A DNA stretch of 64,000 nucleotides, from the NCBI RefSeq assembly GCF_913777625.1, contig NZ_CAJYTI010000019.1, forward strand, positions 1-64,000, given 5' to 3'. Position 1 is the stretch's first letter; every line of letters begins with the position of its first letter. The notes under the pieces are model-generated. The model saw nothing but the letters and a program-made list of their open reading frames with translations. It was not told the DNA's origin and searched no databases. This DNA is from an uncultured Sphingomonas sp. (lineage in GTDB: Bacteria; Pseudomonadota; Alphaproteobacteria; Sphingomonadales; Sphingomonadaceae). Positions 26,558 through 34,913 of the stretch are shown piece after piece. The position numbers and the translations under genes are program-made.

Positions 26558-29500
26558 GCGCGCACCAGCGCCAGCACCGGCGAGCCCGGCGTGACCGTCT
26601 GCCGCTCGGCGACATAGAGTGCCGCGACCGTGCCCGCTGCCGGGCTGGTCACCGGAAACTCCATCTTCATCGCCTCCAGCACGGCGATGGTCTCGCCCGC
26701 GTCGATCGGGTCGCCGACCTCCTTGAGCAGCTTCCACACGCTGCCGCCGAACGGCGCCTCGACTAGCTCGGCACCCTCGGGCACCGTCACCGCTTCGTCG
26801 GCGCTGTCATCGGCGGTTTCGGTGAGGCTGGCGACGCGGTCGAACTCGCCCTTTCGTTCCCAATCGGCACGCTCCGCGGCGAAGGCGGCATTGCGCTGCT
26901 TCTCGAACGCGGCGATCGAGCGGGCGTTCTCCGCCAGGAACGCGCGATAGTCGGACAGCCGGAACTCGGTTTCCTCGATCTGGATCTCGCGCCGGCCCAG
27001 CGGGAAGTCGCGCCGCCATTCCGTCAGCTCTTCATGGCTGACCGGGAAGAAGCGGATCTGGTCGAAGAAGCGGAGCAGCCAGGGCTTGCCCTCGGCAAAG
27101 GCGCCGGTCTGGCGATAGGTGTTCCACACCTGGATGGTGCGGCCGAACAGCTGATAGCCGCCCGGACCCTCCATGCCATAGATGCACATATAGGCCCCGC
27201 CGATGCCGACGACGTTGGGCGGCGTCCAGGTGCGGGCCGGGTTGTACTTGGTGGTGACCAGCCGGTGGCGCGGGTCGATCGGGGTGGCGACCGGCGCGCC
27301 GAGATACACGTCACCCAGGCCATAGACGAGGTAGCTGGCGTCGAAGATGATCCGGTGGACCTCCTCGGCGCTGGCGAGCCCGTTGGCGCGGCGGATGAAC
27401 TCGATATTGTCCGGGCACCAGGGCGCATCGTCGCGGACCACGCGCATGTAGCGCTGGATGGTCTCGTGGATCGCGGGGTCGTTCCAGCTGAGCGGCAAGT
27501 GGACGATGCGCGAGGGGATCACGAAATCCTCGAGGTCGCCGAGTGCGTCCTCGATCTGCACCAGCCGCTCGATCAGCGCCGCCTCCTTCAGGCGGATGCC
27601 GTCGATATGCACCTGGAAGGAGCGGATGCCGGGCACGATGTCGAGGATGCCCGGCAGCGCGAGTTCGGCGAGCGCGGTGGTCGCGGCATGGACGCGCAGA
27701 CGCAGTTCGAGGTCGAGCGTGATCGGGCCATATTCGACCAGCAGGTTGCGGTCGCCCTGGCGGCGGAACAGCACGCGCGGGCGGCGGCCCTTGGCGGGCA
27801 GGTCGACCAGGATCGCGTCGCGCCCGCCGCCCTTGGCGGGATGGGTGGCGGTGGCGGCGCGGCCTTCGATCCAGGCCTCTTCGGCTTGGGCGGCGGCATC
27901 GGCCTCGTCGAGGCTGACCTGCTCGAACTGGATGCGGTCGCCGGGGGCGAGCTGACCGACTTTCCACAGGTCCGCCGCGATCACCACGAACGGGCAGACG
28001 AAGCCGCCAAGCGAGGGACCGTCGGGGCCGAGGATGATCGGCATGTCACCGGTGAAATCCAGCGCGCCGATGGCATAGGGATTGTCGTGGATGTTGGACG
28101 GGTGGAGCCCCGCCTCGCCGCCGTCCTTGCGTGCCCAGTGCGGCTTGGGGCCGACCAGCCGCACGCCGGTCCGGTTGCTGTTGTAATGGACCTTCCACTC
28201 GGCGGAGAGGATCGTGTCGACGTCCTCGGGTGCGAAGAAGTCGGGCGCGCCGTGCGGGCCGTAGAGGACGCGGATCGTCCAGTCGGGACCGAGTTGCTCC
28301 TGCGGAATCGCACGCGGGCCGGGAATGACCGCTGGCGCATGATCGGTGAGGTGCAGCGTGTCGCCGACGCGGAGCACACGCCCGCCATGGCCGCCGAACG
28401 CGCCGAGATCGAAGGTGCTGGCGCTGCCGAGATAGCTCGGCACGTCGAGCCCGCCGGCGAACAGGATATAGCCGCGCATGCCGCCGCCGGTGACGCGGCC
28501 CAGCGCCAGAATCTGGCCCTCGGCGATGGCGATCGGCTTGTTGCGCTCGATCGGCTTGCCGTCGAGTGTCGCGGCGAAGTCGGCACCGGTGAGGACGATG
28601 CGGGTCGCGGTGTTGAACTGGAGCGTCGGGCCGGTGGCGGTCACCTCCAGCCCGGGCGCGGTGCTGTCGTTGCCGAGCAGCATGTTGCCGAGGCGGAAGG
28701 CGCGGGCGTCCATCGGGCCCGAGGGCGGCACGCCGATGTCCCACAGGCCGACGCGGCCGGGATAATCCTGCACGCTGGTCGCGGTGCCGGCCGAGCGGAC
28801 GACGATGCTCTGCGGGCGATGGACCACCGTCTCCAGCGAGCGCGTCGAGACGTCGCCGGTGACGAAATCCTTGGCTCGCGCCACGTCGCGCAGCCAGCGG
28901 ACATTGGTCTCGATGCCGGCGAAGCGGGTGCGGTCGAGCGCCGCCTGCATCGCGGCGACGGCGGACTCGCGGTCCTCGCCGTGCACGATCAGCTTGGCGA
29001 GCATCGGGTCGTAGAAGGAAGAAACCGCGCTGCCCGATTCCACCCAGCTCTCGACGCGGACACCTTCGGGGAAGGCGACCTCGGTCAGCGTGCCCGAGGC
29101 GGGGCGGAAATCGACCGCGGGATCTTCGGCATAGAGCCGCGCCTGGATCGACCAGCCCTTGGGAGCGGGGACGGGGGTGTCGAGGAAGCTGTAGTCGCCG
29201 CCGGCGCCGCGGACCATCCATTCCACCAGGTCGACGCCGGTCACTTCCTCGGTGACGCCGTGCTCGACCTGGAGCCGCGTGTTCACTTCGAGGAAGAACC
29301 AGTCCTCGCGCGCCGGATCGTAGAGGAACTCGACCGTACCGGCGGAGCGGTAGTTGGCCGCCTGGCCCAGTCGCACCGCCGCCTCGATCAATGCCGCGCG
29401 GACGCGCTCGGGGAGGTGCGGAGCGGGGGCTTCTTCGACGACCTTCTGGTTGCGGCGCTGGAGCGAGCAGTCGCGTTCGCCGAGCGCCACGACGCGGCCC

Positions 29501-30156
29501 TGGCCGTCGCCGAAGATCTGCACTTCGACGTGGCGGGCGCGCGGCACGAAGCGTTCGAGGAACAGCCCGGCATCGCCGAAATTGCCCGCGCCCAGCCGCG
29601 CCACCGCGGCATAGCCGTCGCGCACCGCCTGGGCGTCGGCGCACACCCGCATGCCGATGCCGCCGCCGCCGGCGGTCGCCTTGAGCATCACCGGATAGCC
29701 GATGCGCGCGGCGGCTTCGAGTGCGGCCTCGACGCTGTCGAGCAGGCCGGTGCCGGGGGCGAGGGGGACGTTTTCCGCCTCGGCGAGCGCGCGGGCGCTG
29801 TGCTTGAGGCCGAAGGCGCGGATGCTGTCCGGGGTCGGTCCGATGAACGCGATGCCGGCGGCCTCGCAGGCCTCGGCAAAGCCAGCGTTCTCGGAGAGGA
29901 AGCCATAGCCGGGGTGGATCGCATCGGCGCCGGTCTCTTTGGCCGCCGCGAGGATGCGGGCGACGTCGAGATAGCTTTCCGCCGCCGGTCCCGGCCCGAT
30001 GCGCACCGCGATATCGGCGAGCGCGACATGGCGCGAGGCCTCGTCGGCATCGGAGAAGACGGCGACCGAGCGGATGCCCATCTTCCTAAGCGTGCGGATG
30101 ATCCGGCAGGCGATCGCCCCGCGATTGGCGATCAGGACGGTGCGCACGCCGCTCAT
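26554..30156 (-). CDS. Biotin-dependent carboxylase of the urea/guanidine carboxylase type
   Basis: This is a 1200-residue multidomain enzyme. It has a biotin carboxylase domain (about 1-445, with AGGGGIGMRV and EVNTRLQVEHGVTEE) and a carboxyltransferase domain built from KipA- and KipI-like halves (about 465-1080). A biotin carrier domain follows at the C-terminus, with the biotin lysine K1164 in EAMKMEFPV. Annotation as urea carboxylase is common, but published work shows that homologues encoded with two DUF1989 proteins carboxylate guanidine. That context holds here, so guanidine is the more likely substrate. ATG 30156 overlaps the upstream stop; an in-frame ATG 66 bp further up is inside the DUF1989 gene. 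It uses ATP and bicarbonate. Confidence 0.93.
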   Translation of the reverse strand: MSGVRTVLIANRGAIACRIIRTLRKMGIRSVAVFSDADEASRHVALADIAVRIGPGPAAESYLDVARILAAAKETGADAIHPGYGFLSENAGFAEACEAAGIAFIGPTPDSIRAFGLKHSARALAEAENVPLAPGTGLLDSVEAALEAAARIGYPVMLKATAGGGGIGMRVCADAQAVRDGYAAVARLGAGNFGDAGLFLERFVPRARHVEVQIFGDGQGRVVALGERDCSLQRRNQKVVEEAPAPHLPERVRAALIEAAVRLGQAANYRSAGTVEFLYDPAREDWFFLEVNTRLQVEHGVTEEVTGVDLVEWMVRGAGGDYSFLDTPVPAPKGWSIQARLYAEDPAVDFRPASGTLTEVAFPEGVRVESWVESGSAVSSFYDPMLAKLIVHGEDRESAVAAMQAALDRTRFAGIETNVRWLRDVARAKDFVTGDVSTRSLETVVHRPQSIVVRSAGTATSVQDYPGRVGLWDIGVPPSGPMDARAFRLGNMLLGNDSTAPGLEVTATGPTLQFNTATRIVLTGADFAATLDGKPIERNKPIAIAEGQILALGRVTGGGMRGYILFAGGLDVPSYLGSASTFDLGAFGGHGGRVLRVGDTLHLTDHAPAVIPGPRAIPQEQLGPDWTIRVLYGPHGAPDFFAPEDVDTILSAEWKVHYNSNRTGVRLVGPKPHWARKDGGEAGLHPSNIHDNPYAIGALDFTGDMPIILGPDGPSLGGFVCPFVVIAADLWKVGQLAPGDRIQFEQVSLDEADAAAQAEEAWIEGRAATATHPAKGGGRDAILVDLPAKGRRPRVLFRRQGDRNLLVEYGPITLDLELRLRVHAATTALAELALPGILDIVPGIRSFQVHIDGIRLKEAALIERLVQIEDALGDLEDFVIPSRIVHLPLSWNDPAIHETIQRYMRVVRDDAPWCPDNIEFIRRANGLASAEEVHRIIFDASYLVYGLGDVYLGAPVATPIDPRHRLVTTKYNPARTWTPPNVVGIGGAYMCIYGMEGPGGYQLFGRTIQVWNTYRQTGAFAEGKPWLLRFFDQIRFFPVSHEELTEWRRDFPLGRREIQIEETEFRLSDYRAFLAENARSIAAFEKQRNAAFAAERADWERKGEFDRVASLTETADDSADEAVTVPEGAELVEAPFGGSVWKLLKEVGDPIDAGETIAVLEAMKMEFPVTSPAAGTVAALYVAERQTVTPGSPVLALVRA

Positions 30157-30788
30157 GCGGTGACGATCATGCGGACGGGGGTGGGGTTGAAGCCGTTGCA
30201 GGGATTGTTGATTTGCGGGCAATTCGAAACGACCACGGTCACATCCATTTCTGCGCGCAAGTCCACGGTCAGGCCTGGCGCCGAAATGCCGTCGACGATG
30301 CCCAGCGCACCATCCGCCTCGACCGGCACGTTCATGAAGAAATTGACGTTCGACACGATGTCGCGCTTGCCGCGGCCGTCGCGGAGATTGGCTTCGAGGA
30401 AATTGTCGACACAGGCGTGCTGCGCCTTGGTGAAATGGCCGTAGCGCAGCGTGTTGGACTCGCAGGAGCAGGCGCCGCCGATCGTGTCGTGATACTCGAC
30501 CGCGGTGGCGGTGATCGTCATCATCGGCCGGCCCTCGTTGGAGCGCAGCACGCTGCCGGTGCGCAGGAAGATGTTGGCCTGCGCCGCGATCGTGTCCTGC
30601 GCGCTGTAGCGCTCGGCATCGTCGTGGGTGGCGTAGAGGAGGAAATCGACCGCCTGGTTGCCTTCGAGGTCGACGACGCGGAGCGTTTCGCCCGCCTTCA
30701 CCCGGTGCAGCCAGGGGGCGCGGGCGGGGACGATCTCGTCATGGATCACCCGGCCGGTGAGGCCGGCGAGCGCTACGTCCTGTTCCAT
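30153..30788 (-). CDS. DUF1989 protein, UAAP2 type (carboxyguanidine deiminase subunit)
   Basis: This 211-residue protein is of the type formerly called urea-amidolyase-associated protein 2. Features are RVVDLEGNQAVDFLLYATHD, a cysteine-rich GGACSCESNTLRYGH segment near residue 112, and VNFFMNVPVEADG. Biochemical work on homologues showed that the pair of DUF1989 proteins forms a heteromeric carboxyguanidine deiminase. It turns carboxyguanidine into allophanate plus ammonia, linking the carboxylase to allophanate hydrolase. The ATG is inside the stop of the sister gene, and its own stop overlaps the carboxylase start, so subunit ratios may be set by translational coupling. Confidence 0.9.
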   Translation of the reverse strand: MEQDVALAGLTGRVIHDEIVPARAPWLHRVKAGETLRVVDLEGNQAVDFLLYATHDDAERYSAQDTIAAQANIFLRTGSVLRSNEGRPMMTITATAVEYHDTIGGACSCESNTLRYGHFTKAQHACVDNFLEANLRDGRGKRDIVSNVNFFMNVPVEADGALGIVDGISAPGLTVDLRAEMDVTVVVSNCPQINNPCNGFNPTPVRMIVTA

Positions 30789-31606
30789 CAGCGGCGGACC
30801 CAGTCTTCGGTGTTGAGGAAGGCGCGTTGCCGCTCGGGCGTCGCGTTGCGGATCGGATCGTCCTCCGCCGTCACCGGCCCGCGCCAGGCGGTGGCGCGCA
30901 AGGGGGTGACGGTCCAGGGACGCGGATCGAGAACGTGCGGGCAATTGGCCAGCACGACGATGAGGTCCATCTCGGCGCGCAGCACCAGCGTGCGGCCGGG
31001 TGCGAACGGCCCGAGCTGCGGCTCGGTGGTGCCGTCGGCGGCGATGCGGACGCCCTTGAAGAGGTTGACGCACGGGTGGACGTCGCGGCGGGTGAGGCCG
31101 TGCTTGGCGGCGCCGAGCAGCAGCCGGTCGCGGGCGTTTGGAGTCGGCCCGGAGTTGCTGCCGTCGCCATAGTGCCGTTCGTTCGACGCCGCGTTGGACG
31201 CGCCGCAGAACGCGTCGTGGGTGCCCGCGCCATCGTGCTCGATGCTGGCGAGCACGCGGCCCATGTCCGAGAGGAACAGGCTGCCCGTGCCGAGATAGGC
31301 GTTCCACTGCACCTTCACCGTATCGGCGACGTTGAGCCGTTCGGTCGGCATCGCGGCGTTGAACAGCTGGAGCGACGCACACGCATCGCCCTGCAGGTCG
31401 ATCAGCCGCAGCCGGGTGCCGCGCGCCAGCACGCGGCTGGCATAGCCGCCGGCGGCGATCGTCTCTTCCCAGACCAGATCGTCGGCGCCGACGCCCGCAG
31501 GCAGGTCGTCCGCACGCGGCGGCAGGATCGGCATCGCCTCGACGACGGTGCCGGCCATCGCCCGCGCATGGTCGCGCGCGGCATTGGGGTCGGCGAGAAT
31601 GCTCAT
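30788..31606 (-). CDS. DUF1989 protein, UAAP1 type (carboxyguanidine deiminase subunit)
   Basis: This 272-residue protein is the larger DUF1989 partner. It has RLIDLQGDACASLQLFNAA in the position equivalent to the sister protein's RVVDLEGNQAVDF, the HDAFCGASNAASNERHYGDG segment that carries the conserved cysteine, and VNLFKGVRIAADG. The two proteins are paralogues, probably forming a heterodimer. The ATG at 31606 lies inside the stop of the regulator gene (ATGA), and an upstream extension would run into that gene. As with the sister protein, the older label of urea-related function is probably wrong. Confidence 0.9.
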   Translation of the reverse strand: MSILADPNAARDHARAMAGTVVEAMPILPPRADDLPAGVGADDLVWEETIAAGGYASRVLARGTRLRLIDLQGDACASLQLFNAAMPTERLNVADTVKVQWNAYLGTGSLFLSDMGRVLASIEHDGAGTHDAFCGASNAASNERHYGDGSNSGPTPNARDRLLLGAAKHGLTRRDVHPCVNLFKGVRIAADGTTEPQLGPFAPGRTLVLRAEMDLIVVLANCPHVLDPRPWTVTPLRATAWRGPVTAEDDPIRNATPERQRAFLNTEDWVRR

Positions 31607-32082
31607 GCCGCCTTGCTCCCGGTTGGGGCCGCCGCCTCGTCCTGCTCGTGGAGCGGGGGCAGCAGCGCGGTGGTGGTGAAGAGGCGCAATTGCTGCACGC
31701 CGCGCACCTTGCGCAGCGCGTCGCACAGGTCGCGCAGCCGGCGCGCCGGCCCCTGGACCAGCAGCACCTCGAGCGACTGGTCGTCCTCCAGGAACACGTG
31801 CTGCGAGGAGATGACCTCCTTCAGATACTCGCTCTGCGTCTGTGCCAGCTGGTGGCGCACCCGACCGAGATCGGCGCGGTAAACGAGCGTGATCGTGCCC
31901 GCGAGCATCTCCTCGGGCCGCGAGGCGGCGCTCTGCTCGGCGAGCTCGTCGCGGATCAGCTCGGCGATCAGCTGCGAGCGCGAGGGGAGCCCGCGGTCCT
32001 CCACCATTTCATCGAGCTGGCGGAAGAGTTCGGCGGGCAGGCTCATGCTGAGCCGGGCGAGGGAGGAGGACGGTTCCTTCAC
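31603..32082 (-). CDS. NikR-like ribbon-helix-helix regulator lacking nickel ligands
   Basis: This 159-residue protein has an N-terminal ribbon-helix-helix domain (residues 8-48: LARLSMSLPAELFRQLDEMV, then SRSQLIAELIRDEL) and a NikR-type ACT-like C-terminal domain (about 60-140). Aligned by eye with E. coli NikR, the nickel ligands H76, H87, H89 and C95 fall on S84, H95, F97 and S103, so only one is kept. GTG at 32082 is the start: it overlaps the ATPase stop (GTGA) and has AAAGGGGA six bases upstream. An ATG 36 bp further in is less likely. Two 28-bp dyads nearby are candidate binding sites. It probably represses or tunes this operon in response to a non-nickel ligand. Confidence 0.88.
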   Translation of the reverse strand: MKEPSSSLARLSMSLPAELFRQLDEMVEDRGLPSRSQLIAELIRDELAEQSAASRPEEMLAGTITLVYRADLGRVRHQLAQTQSEYLKEVISSQHVFLEDDQSLEVLLVQGPARRLRDLCDALRKVRGVQQLRLFTTTALLPPLHEQDEAAAPTGSKAA

Positions 32083-32885
32083 AATGATTCCCCTTTCCCG
32101 GTTATTACTGATTTTGTCAATCGTAATACTTCCTGCTGCGCCTCGACGATCGCCTCGCGCCGCTTGCGGGTGAGGTGGAGGTCGTAGACGGCGGTCGCGC
32201 CAAAACGGTGCGGGGCGTGCGGATCGACGCGGCGCTTGTCGAACGTCAGCACGCGGGTGCCGAGGTTGAACGCCTCGGAAATGTCGTGGGTGACCATCAG
32301 CACGGTGAGCGCATGCTCTTCCCACAGCTTGAGGATCAGCCGGTGCATGTCCTGGCGGATGCCGGGGTCGAGCGCGCCGAACGGCTCGTCGAGCAGCAGC
32401 ACGCGGGGGCGGGCGATCAGCGCCTGGGCGATGGCGAGCCGTTGCTGCATGCCGCCGGAGAGCTGGGCGGGGTAGAGGTCGAGCGCGTCGCCCAGGCCCA
32501 CTTCGGCGAGCATCGCGGCGGCTTCGTCGCGGGCGCGGCGGCGGGCGGCACCGAACAGCCGGGCGGTGAGCGGGGCGCCAACGCATTCGCGCTCGAACAT
32601 CACGTTGCGCAGTGCGGTCAGGTGCGGGAACACCGAATAGCGCTGGAACACCACGCCGCGATCGGGCCCGCATTCGCCGGGGAGCGGCGTGCCGTCGAGC
32701 AGGATCTTGCCCCGGGTCGGGCGTTCCTGGCCGAGCGCCAGCCGCAGGAAGCTGCTCTTGCCCGCCCCAGAAGGGCCGACGATCGAGACGAAGCTGCGCT
32801 CGGCAATGTCGAGCTCGACGCGCTCCAGCACGACCTTGTCGCCATATTCGAGCCAGACATTCTGGAAGGAGAGAAGCGCGCTCAT
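32079..32885 (-). CDS. ABC transporter ATPase (nitrate/taurine-type importer)
   Basis: This 268-residue ATPase has Walker A GPSGAGKSS, signature LSGGMQQRLAIAQAL, Walker B RVLLLDEPFGALD and the switch histidine in VTHDISEAF. Domain type is that of SsuB/TauB/NrtD importers, with a C-terminal extension of about 50 residues (ending EVLRLTKSVITGKGESL) that is longer than usual. Those last codons also contain a dyad matching the operator upstream of the operon. The gene overlaps the permease gene by four bases at its start (ATGA). It drives uptake of the operon's substrate, thought to be guanidine or a guanidino compound. Confidence 0.93.
   Translation of the reverse strand: MSALLSFQNVWLEYGDKVVLERVELDIAERSFVSIVGPSGAGKSSFLRLALGQERPTRGKILLDGTPLPGECGPDRGVVFQRYSVFPHLTALRNVMFERECVGAPLTARLFGAARRRARDEAAAMLAEVGLGDALDLYPAQLSGGMQQRLAIAQALIARPRVLLLDEPFGALDPGIRQDMHRLILKLWEEHALTVLMVTHDISEAFNLGTRVLTFDKRRVDPHAPHRFGATAVYDLHLTRKRREAIVEAQQEVLRLTKSVITGKGESL
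32102..32129. promoter_or_regulatory. Candidate operator 2, inside the ATPase gene end, before the regulator gene
   Basis: A 28-bp imperfect dyad reads TTATTAC-N14-GTAATAC. It has the same length and half-sites as the dyad at 34854-34881, with one base different in the outer half-site. It begins 20 bp before the regulator's GTG start. The codons that spell it (gta, tta, cga, ttg, aca, aaa, tca, gta, ata) are a run of rare AT-rich choices in an otherwise GC-rich gene, which suggests selection on the DNA. The minus-strand spacer also contains TTGACA. A site for autoregulation is likely but unproven. Confidence 0.7.
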
Positions 32886-33697
32886 CTGCCGGCTCCGTGC
32901 GCCCAGGCGAAGGCGCGCTTGCTCAGCTGGGCGAGCGCCACGTCCATCAGGATGGCGAGGATCGAGATCCAGGCGACGTACGGGAGGATGATGTCCATCG
33001 AGAGATAGCGCCGCACCAGGAATATCCGGTAGCCGAGGCCGATGTCCGACGCGATCGCCTCGGCCGAGATCAGATACACCCAGGCGGGACCTAGCGAGAG
33101 GCGGATGCCGGCGATCAGCCGGGGCAGCGCCTGGGGGAGCGCGACGCGCAGCGCGAGCTGCCAGCTGCTCGCGCCGAGCGTCTGCGCCTTGATCAGCTGT
33201 TCCTGCGGAATCGCGGTGATGTGGTCGGCAAGGTCGCGGATCAGGAAGGGGGTGACGCCGATCACGATCAGCGCGACCTTGGCGGTGTCGCCCAGCCCGA
33301 AGACGATGAACAGGATCGGCAGCAGCGCGATCGGCGGGATCACCGCGATCGTGGTGACCAGCGCGCCGAAGGTGGCGCGGGCGGCGGGTAGCACGCCCAG
33401 CACCATGCCGACGAGCAGCGCGGAGAGCGCGCAGATGCCGAGCGCGAGCCCCAGCCGTTCCAGGCTGGCCAGCGTGTCCGCCCAGAAGAGCAGGCGGCCG
33501 CTCAGCGGATCGGCCTGGGCGAGCAGACCGTGCATCGCCTCGACCATCGCGCCGGGCGTCGGCAGCAGCTTGTCCGAGGGGTTCTCGGCATGCCGCGCCG
33601 CCGAGGCGAAGAGGTAGACGATCGCCGCGAGCAGCAGCGGCAGGCTCCCCAGCAGCCAGCCGGTACGGCGGCGGGGTCGGATGTTCACCCAGCGCAT
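32882..33697 (-). CDS. ABC transporter permease (nitrate/taurine-type importer)
   Basis: This 271-residue inner-membrane protein has six or so helices and the BPD_transp_1 fold. The EAA-like loop reads AQTLGASSWQLALRVALPQALPRLIAGIRL, where the conserved glycine contacts the ATPase. Helices lie near residues 14-33, 75-100, 105-130, 140-155 and 235-255. It pairs with the ATPase that follows (4-bp overlap) and the lipoprotein that precedes it by 13 bp. Compact importers of this type carry taurine, nitrate, sulfonates and related small compounds, but the rest of the operon points to a guanidino or urea-like substrate. Confidence 0.93.
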   Translation of the reverse strand: MRWVNIRPRRRTGWLLGSLPLLLAAIVYLFASAARHAENPSDKLLPTPGAMVEAMHGLLAQADPLSGRLLFWADTLASLERLGLALGICALSALLVGMVLGVLPAARATFGALVTTIAVIPPIALLPILFIVFGLGDTAKVALIVIGVTPFLIRDLADHITAIPQEQLIKAQTLGASSWQLALRVALPQALPRLIAGIRLSLGPAWVYLISAEAIASDIGLGYRIFLVRRYLSMDIILPYVAWISILAILMDVALAQLSKRAFAWAHGAGR

Positions 33698-33710
33698 ATG
33701 GGGTCCGGCC

Positions 33711-34790
33711 TCAGAGCTTGCCGGCCGCGGCCAGCTCCATATAGGTCGGGTCGAAGCGCAGCTTGACGTTGTTCGCGTCGCCGATCGTCTTGCCCGGCAC
33801 CGAAATGCCGATCGCGTCGGCGGACTTGGCGCCCTGGCCGAACAGCCCCTTGGAGAAGCTGAAGTCGCGCACCTTCACCATGGTCGCGCCGATCGCCGGG
33901 GATTTCACCGCGGCGACCGCATCCTGCGGGGTGCCATAGAGGTGGGTGGTGACGAGCTGCGCGTCGAACGCCTGCGGGGTCGCGCCGGCCAGCTTGGCCA
34001 TCGCCGCGCGGGCGGCGGCGCCGGCGGCGTCCTTCTTCTGCATCAGCTGGATCGTCTCGTACCAGATGCCCGCTAGGGCCTTGCCGAGGTTGGGGTTCGC
34101 CTTGAGCGTCGCGGTGTCGACGGCGAGCAGGTCGAGGATCTCGGCGGGCACCTGGCTCGAATCGAATACCTTGGTGGCGCCGGGCAGCTTGGCGACTTCG
34201 GTCAGCTGCGGGTTCCAGGTGACGACAGCAGTGGCGGCCGGGTTGGCGAAGGCGCCGACAATGTCTGCGTCCGAGGTGTTGACCGTCTTCACGTCCGACA
34301 GCTGGAGGCCGACGGTGGAGAGCCCGCGCGCGAGGAGGTAGTGCGAGACCGACAGCTCGACGAGATAGACGGTGCGGCCCTTGATGTCCGCCAGGTTCTT
34401 GGCGTTCTTGAGGACGATGCCATCGTTGCCGTTGGAATAGTCGCCGAGGATGATCGCGCTGGTATCCTTGCCGCCCGCGGCCGGAATGGTGAGCGCGTCC
34501 ATGTTGGTGACGGTGACGCCGTCGAGCTTGCCGGCGTTGAACTGGTTCACCGACTCGACGTAATCGTTGACCTGGGTGAAGTGGATCTTGAGCCCGTATT
34601 TGTCGGCCCATTTCTTCACGATGCCGGCCTGTTCGGCATAGGGCCAGGGCATCCAGCCGGCATAGATCGACCAGCCGATGTTGAACTCGGTCCGCGCCTT
34701 TGGTGCACTGCCGCTACCGCCGCACGACGCCGTCGCCAGCATCGTTGCCGCCGCCACTGCGATCCGCGCCTTCGATACCCATTTTGCCAT
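33711..34790 (-). CDS. ABC transporter substrate-binding lipoprotein
   Basis: This 359-residue protein begins with a lipoprotein signal: hydrophobic core, then the lipobox ATASC, giving a lipidated C23. It has the two-lobe periplasmic fold of the NMT1/TauA group, with FNIGWSIYAGWMPWPYAEQAG at the first strand and NAGKLDGVTVTNMDALTIPA in the ligand-binding region. The family is encoded beside urea/guanidine carboxylase genes in many proteobacteria and was named as a putative urea-binding protein. It is the first gene of the operon, preceded by a predicted promoter and operator, and should capture the substrate in the periplasm. Confidence 0.92.
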   Translation of the reverse strand: MAKWVSKARIAVAAATMLATASCGGSGSAPKARTEFNIGWSIYAGWMPWPYAEQAGIVKKWADKYGLKIHFTQVNDYVESVNQFNAGKLDGVTVTNMDALTIPAAGGKDTSAIILGDYSNGNDGIVLKNAKNLADIKGRTVYLVELSVSHYLLARGLSTVGLQLSDVKTVNTSDADIVGAFANPAATAVVTWNPQLTEVAKLPGATKVFDSSQVPAEILDLLAVDTATLKANPNLGKALAGIWYETIQLMQKKDAAGAAARAAMAKLAGATPQAFDAQLVTTHLYGTPQDAVAAVKSPAIGATMVKVRDFSFSKGLFGQGAKSADAIGISVPGKTIGDANNVKLRFDPTYMELAAAGKL

Positions 34791-34853
34791 GATCGACCCC
34801 CATCTTCGCAGCGCGAGAAAGCGCGAATTTCAGCCGTCGGACGGTCGCAACCG

Positions 34854-34881
34854 ATATTACGTTTGCTCAATCCAGTAATAC
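34854..34881. promoter_or_regulatory. Candidate operator 1 of the guanidine operon (28-bp dyad)
   Basis: This dyad reads ATATTAC-N14-GTAATAC, 28 bp overall, with a perfect or near-perfect 6-bp core (ATTAC/GTAAT) in each half. E. coli NikR binds GTATGA-N16-TCATAC, also 28 bp. The spacing is therefore that of a NikR-type tetramer, and a NikR-like regulator is encoded in the operon. It lies 3 bp downstream of a predicted -10 box, so it should cover the transcription start and act as a repressor site. A near-copy occurs at 32102-32129. Confidence 0.72.
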
Positions 34882-34883
34882 GA

Positions 34884-34913
34884 CTTATAGGCATGTCCCA
34901 TGGCATGTGTCAC
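34884..34913 (-). promoter_or_regulatory. Predicted sigma-70-type promoter of the guanidine operon
   Basis: On the minus strand GTGACA (34913-34908) matches the -35 consensus in five of six bases, and TATAAG (34889-34884) the -10 in five of six. The spacer is 18 bp. Transcription would start about 34877, inside the dyad, leaving a leader near 87 nt before the binding-protein gene. I looked for the conserved elements of the guanidine-I (ykkC) riboswitch in this leader and did not find them. Confidence 0.55.

Noticed and set aside
27034..30444. Very long open frame (about 1100 codons) antisense to the carboxylase gene
   Set aside because: The carboxylase is unmistakable from its domains and overlaps with neighbours. 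The antisense product is a low-complexity Arg/Asp/Gly/Ala-rich sequence with no ribosome site.
31603..32082. True nickel-responsive NikR controlling nickel uptake
   Set aside because: Three of four nickel ligands are replaced, no urease or nickel transporter lies nearby, and the adjacent importer is of the taurine/nitrate type.
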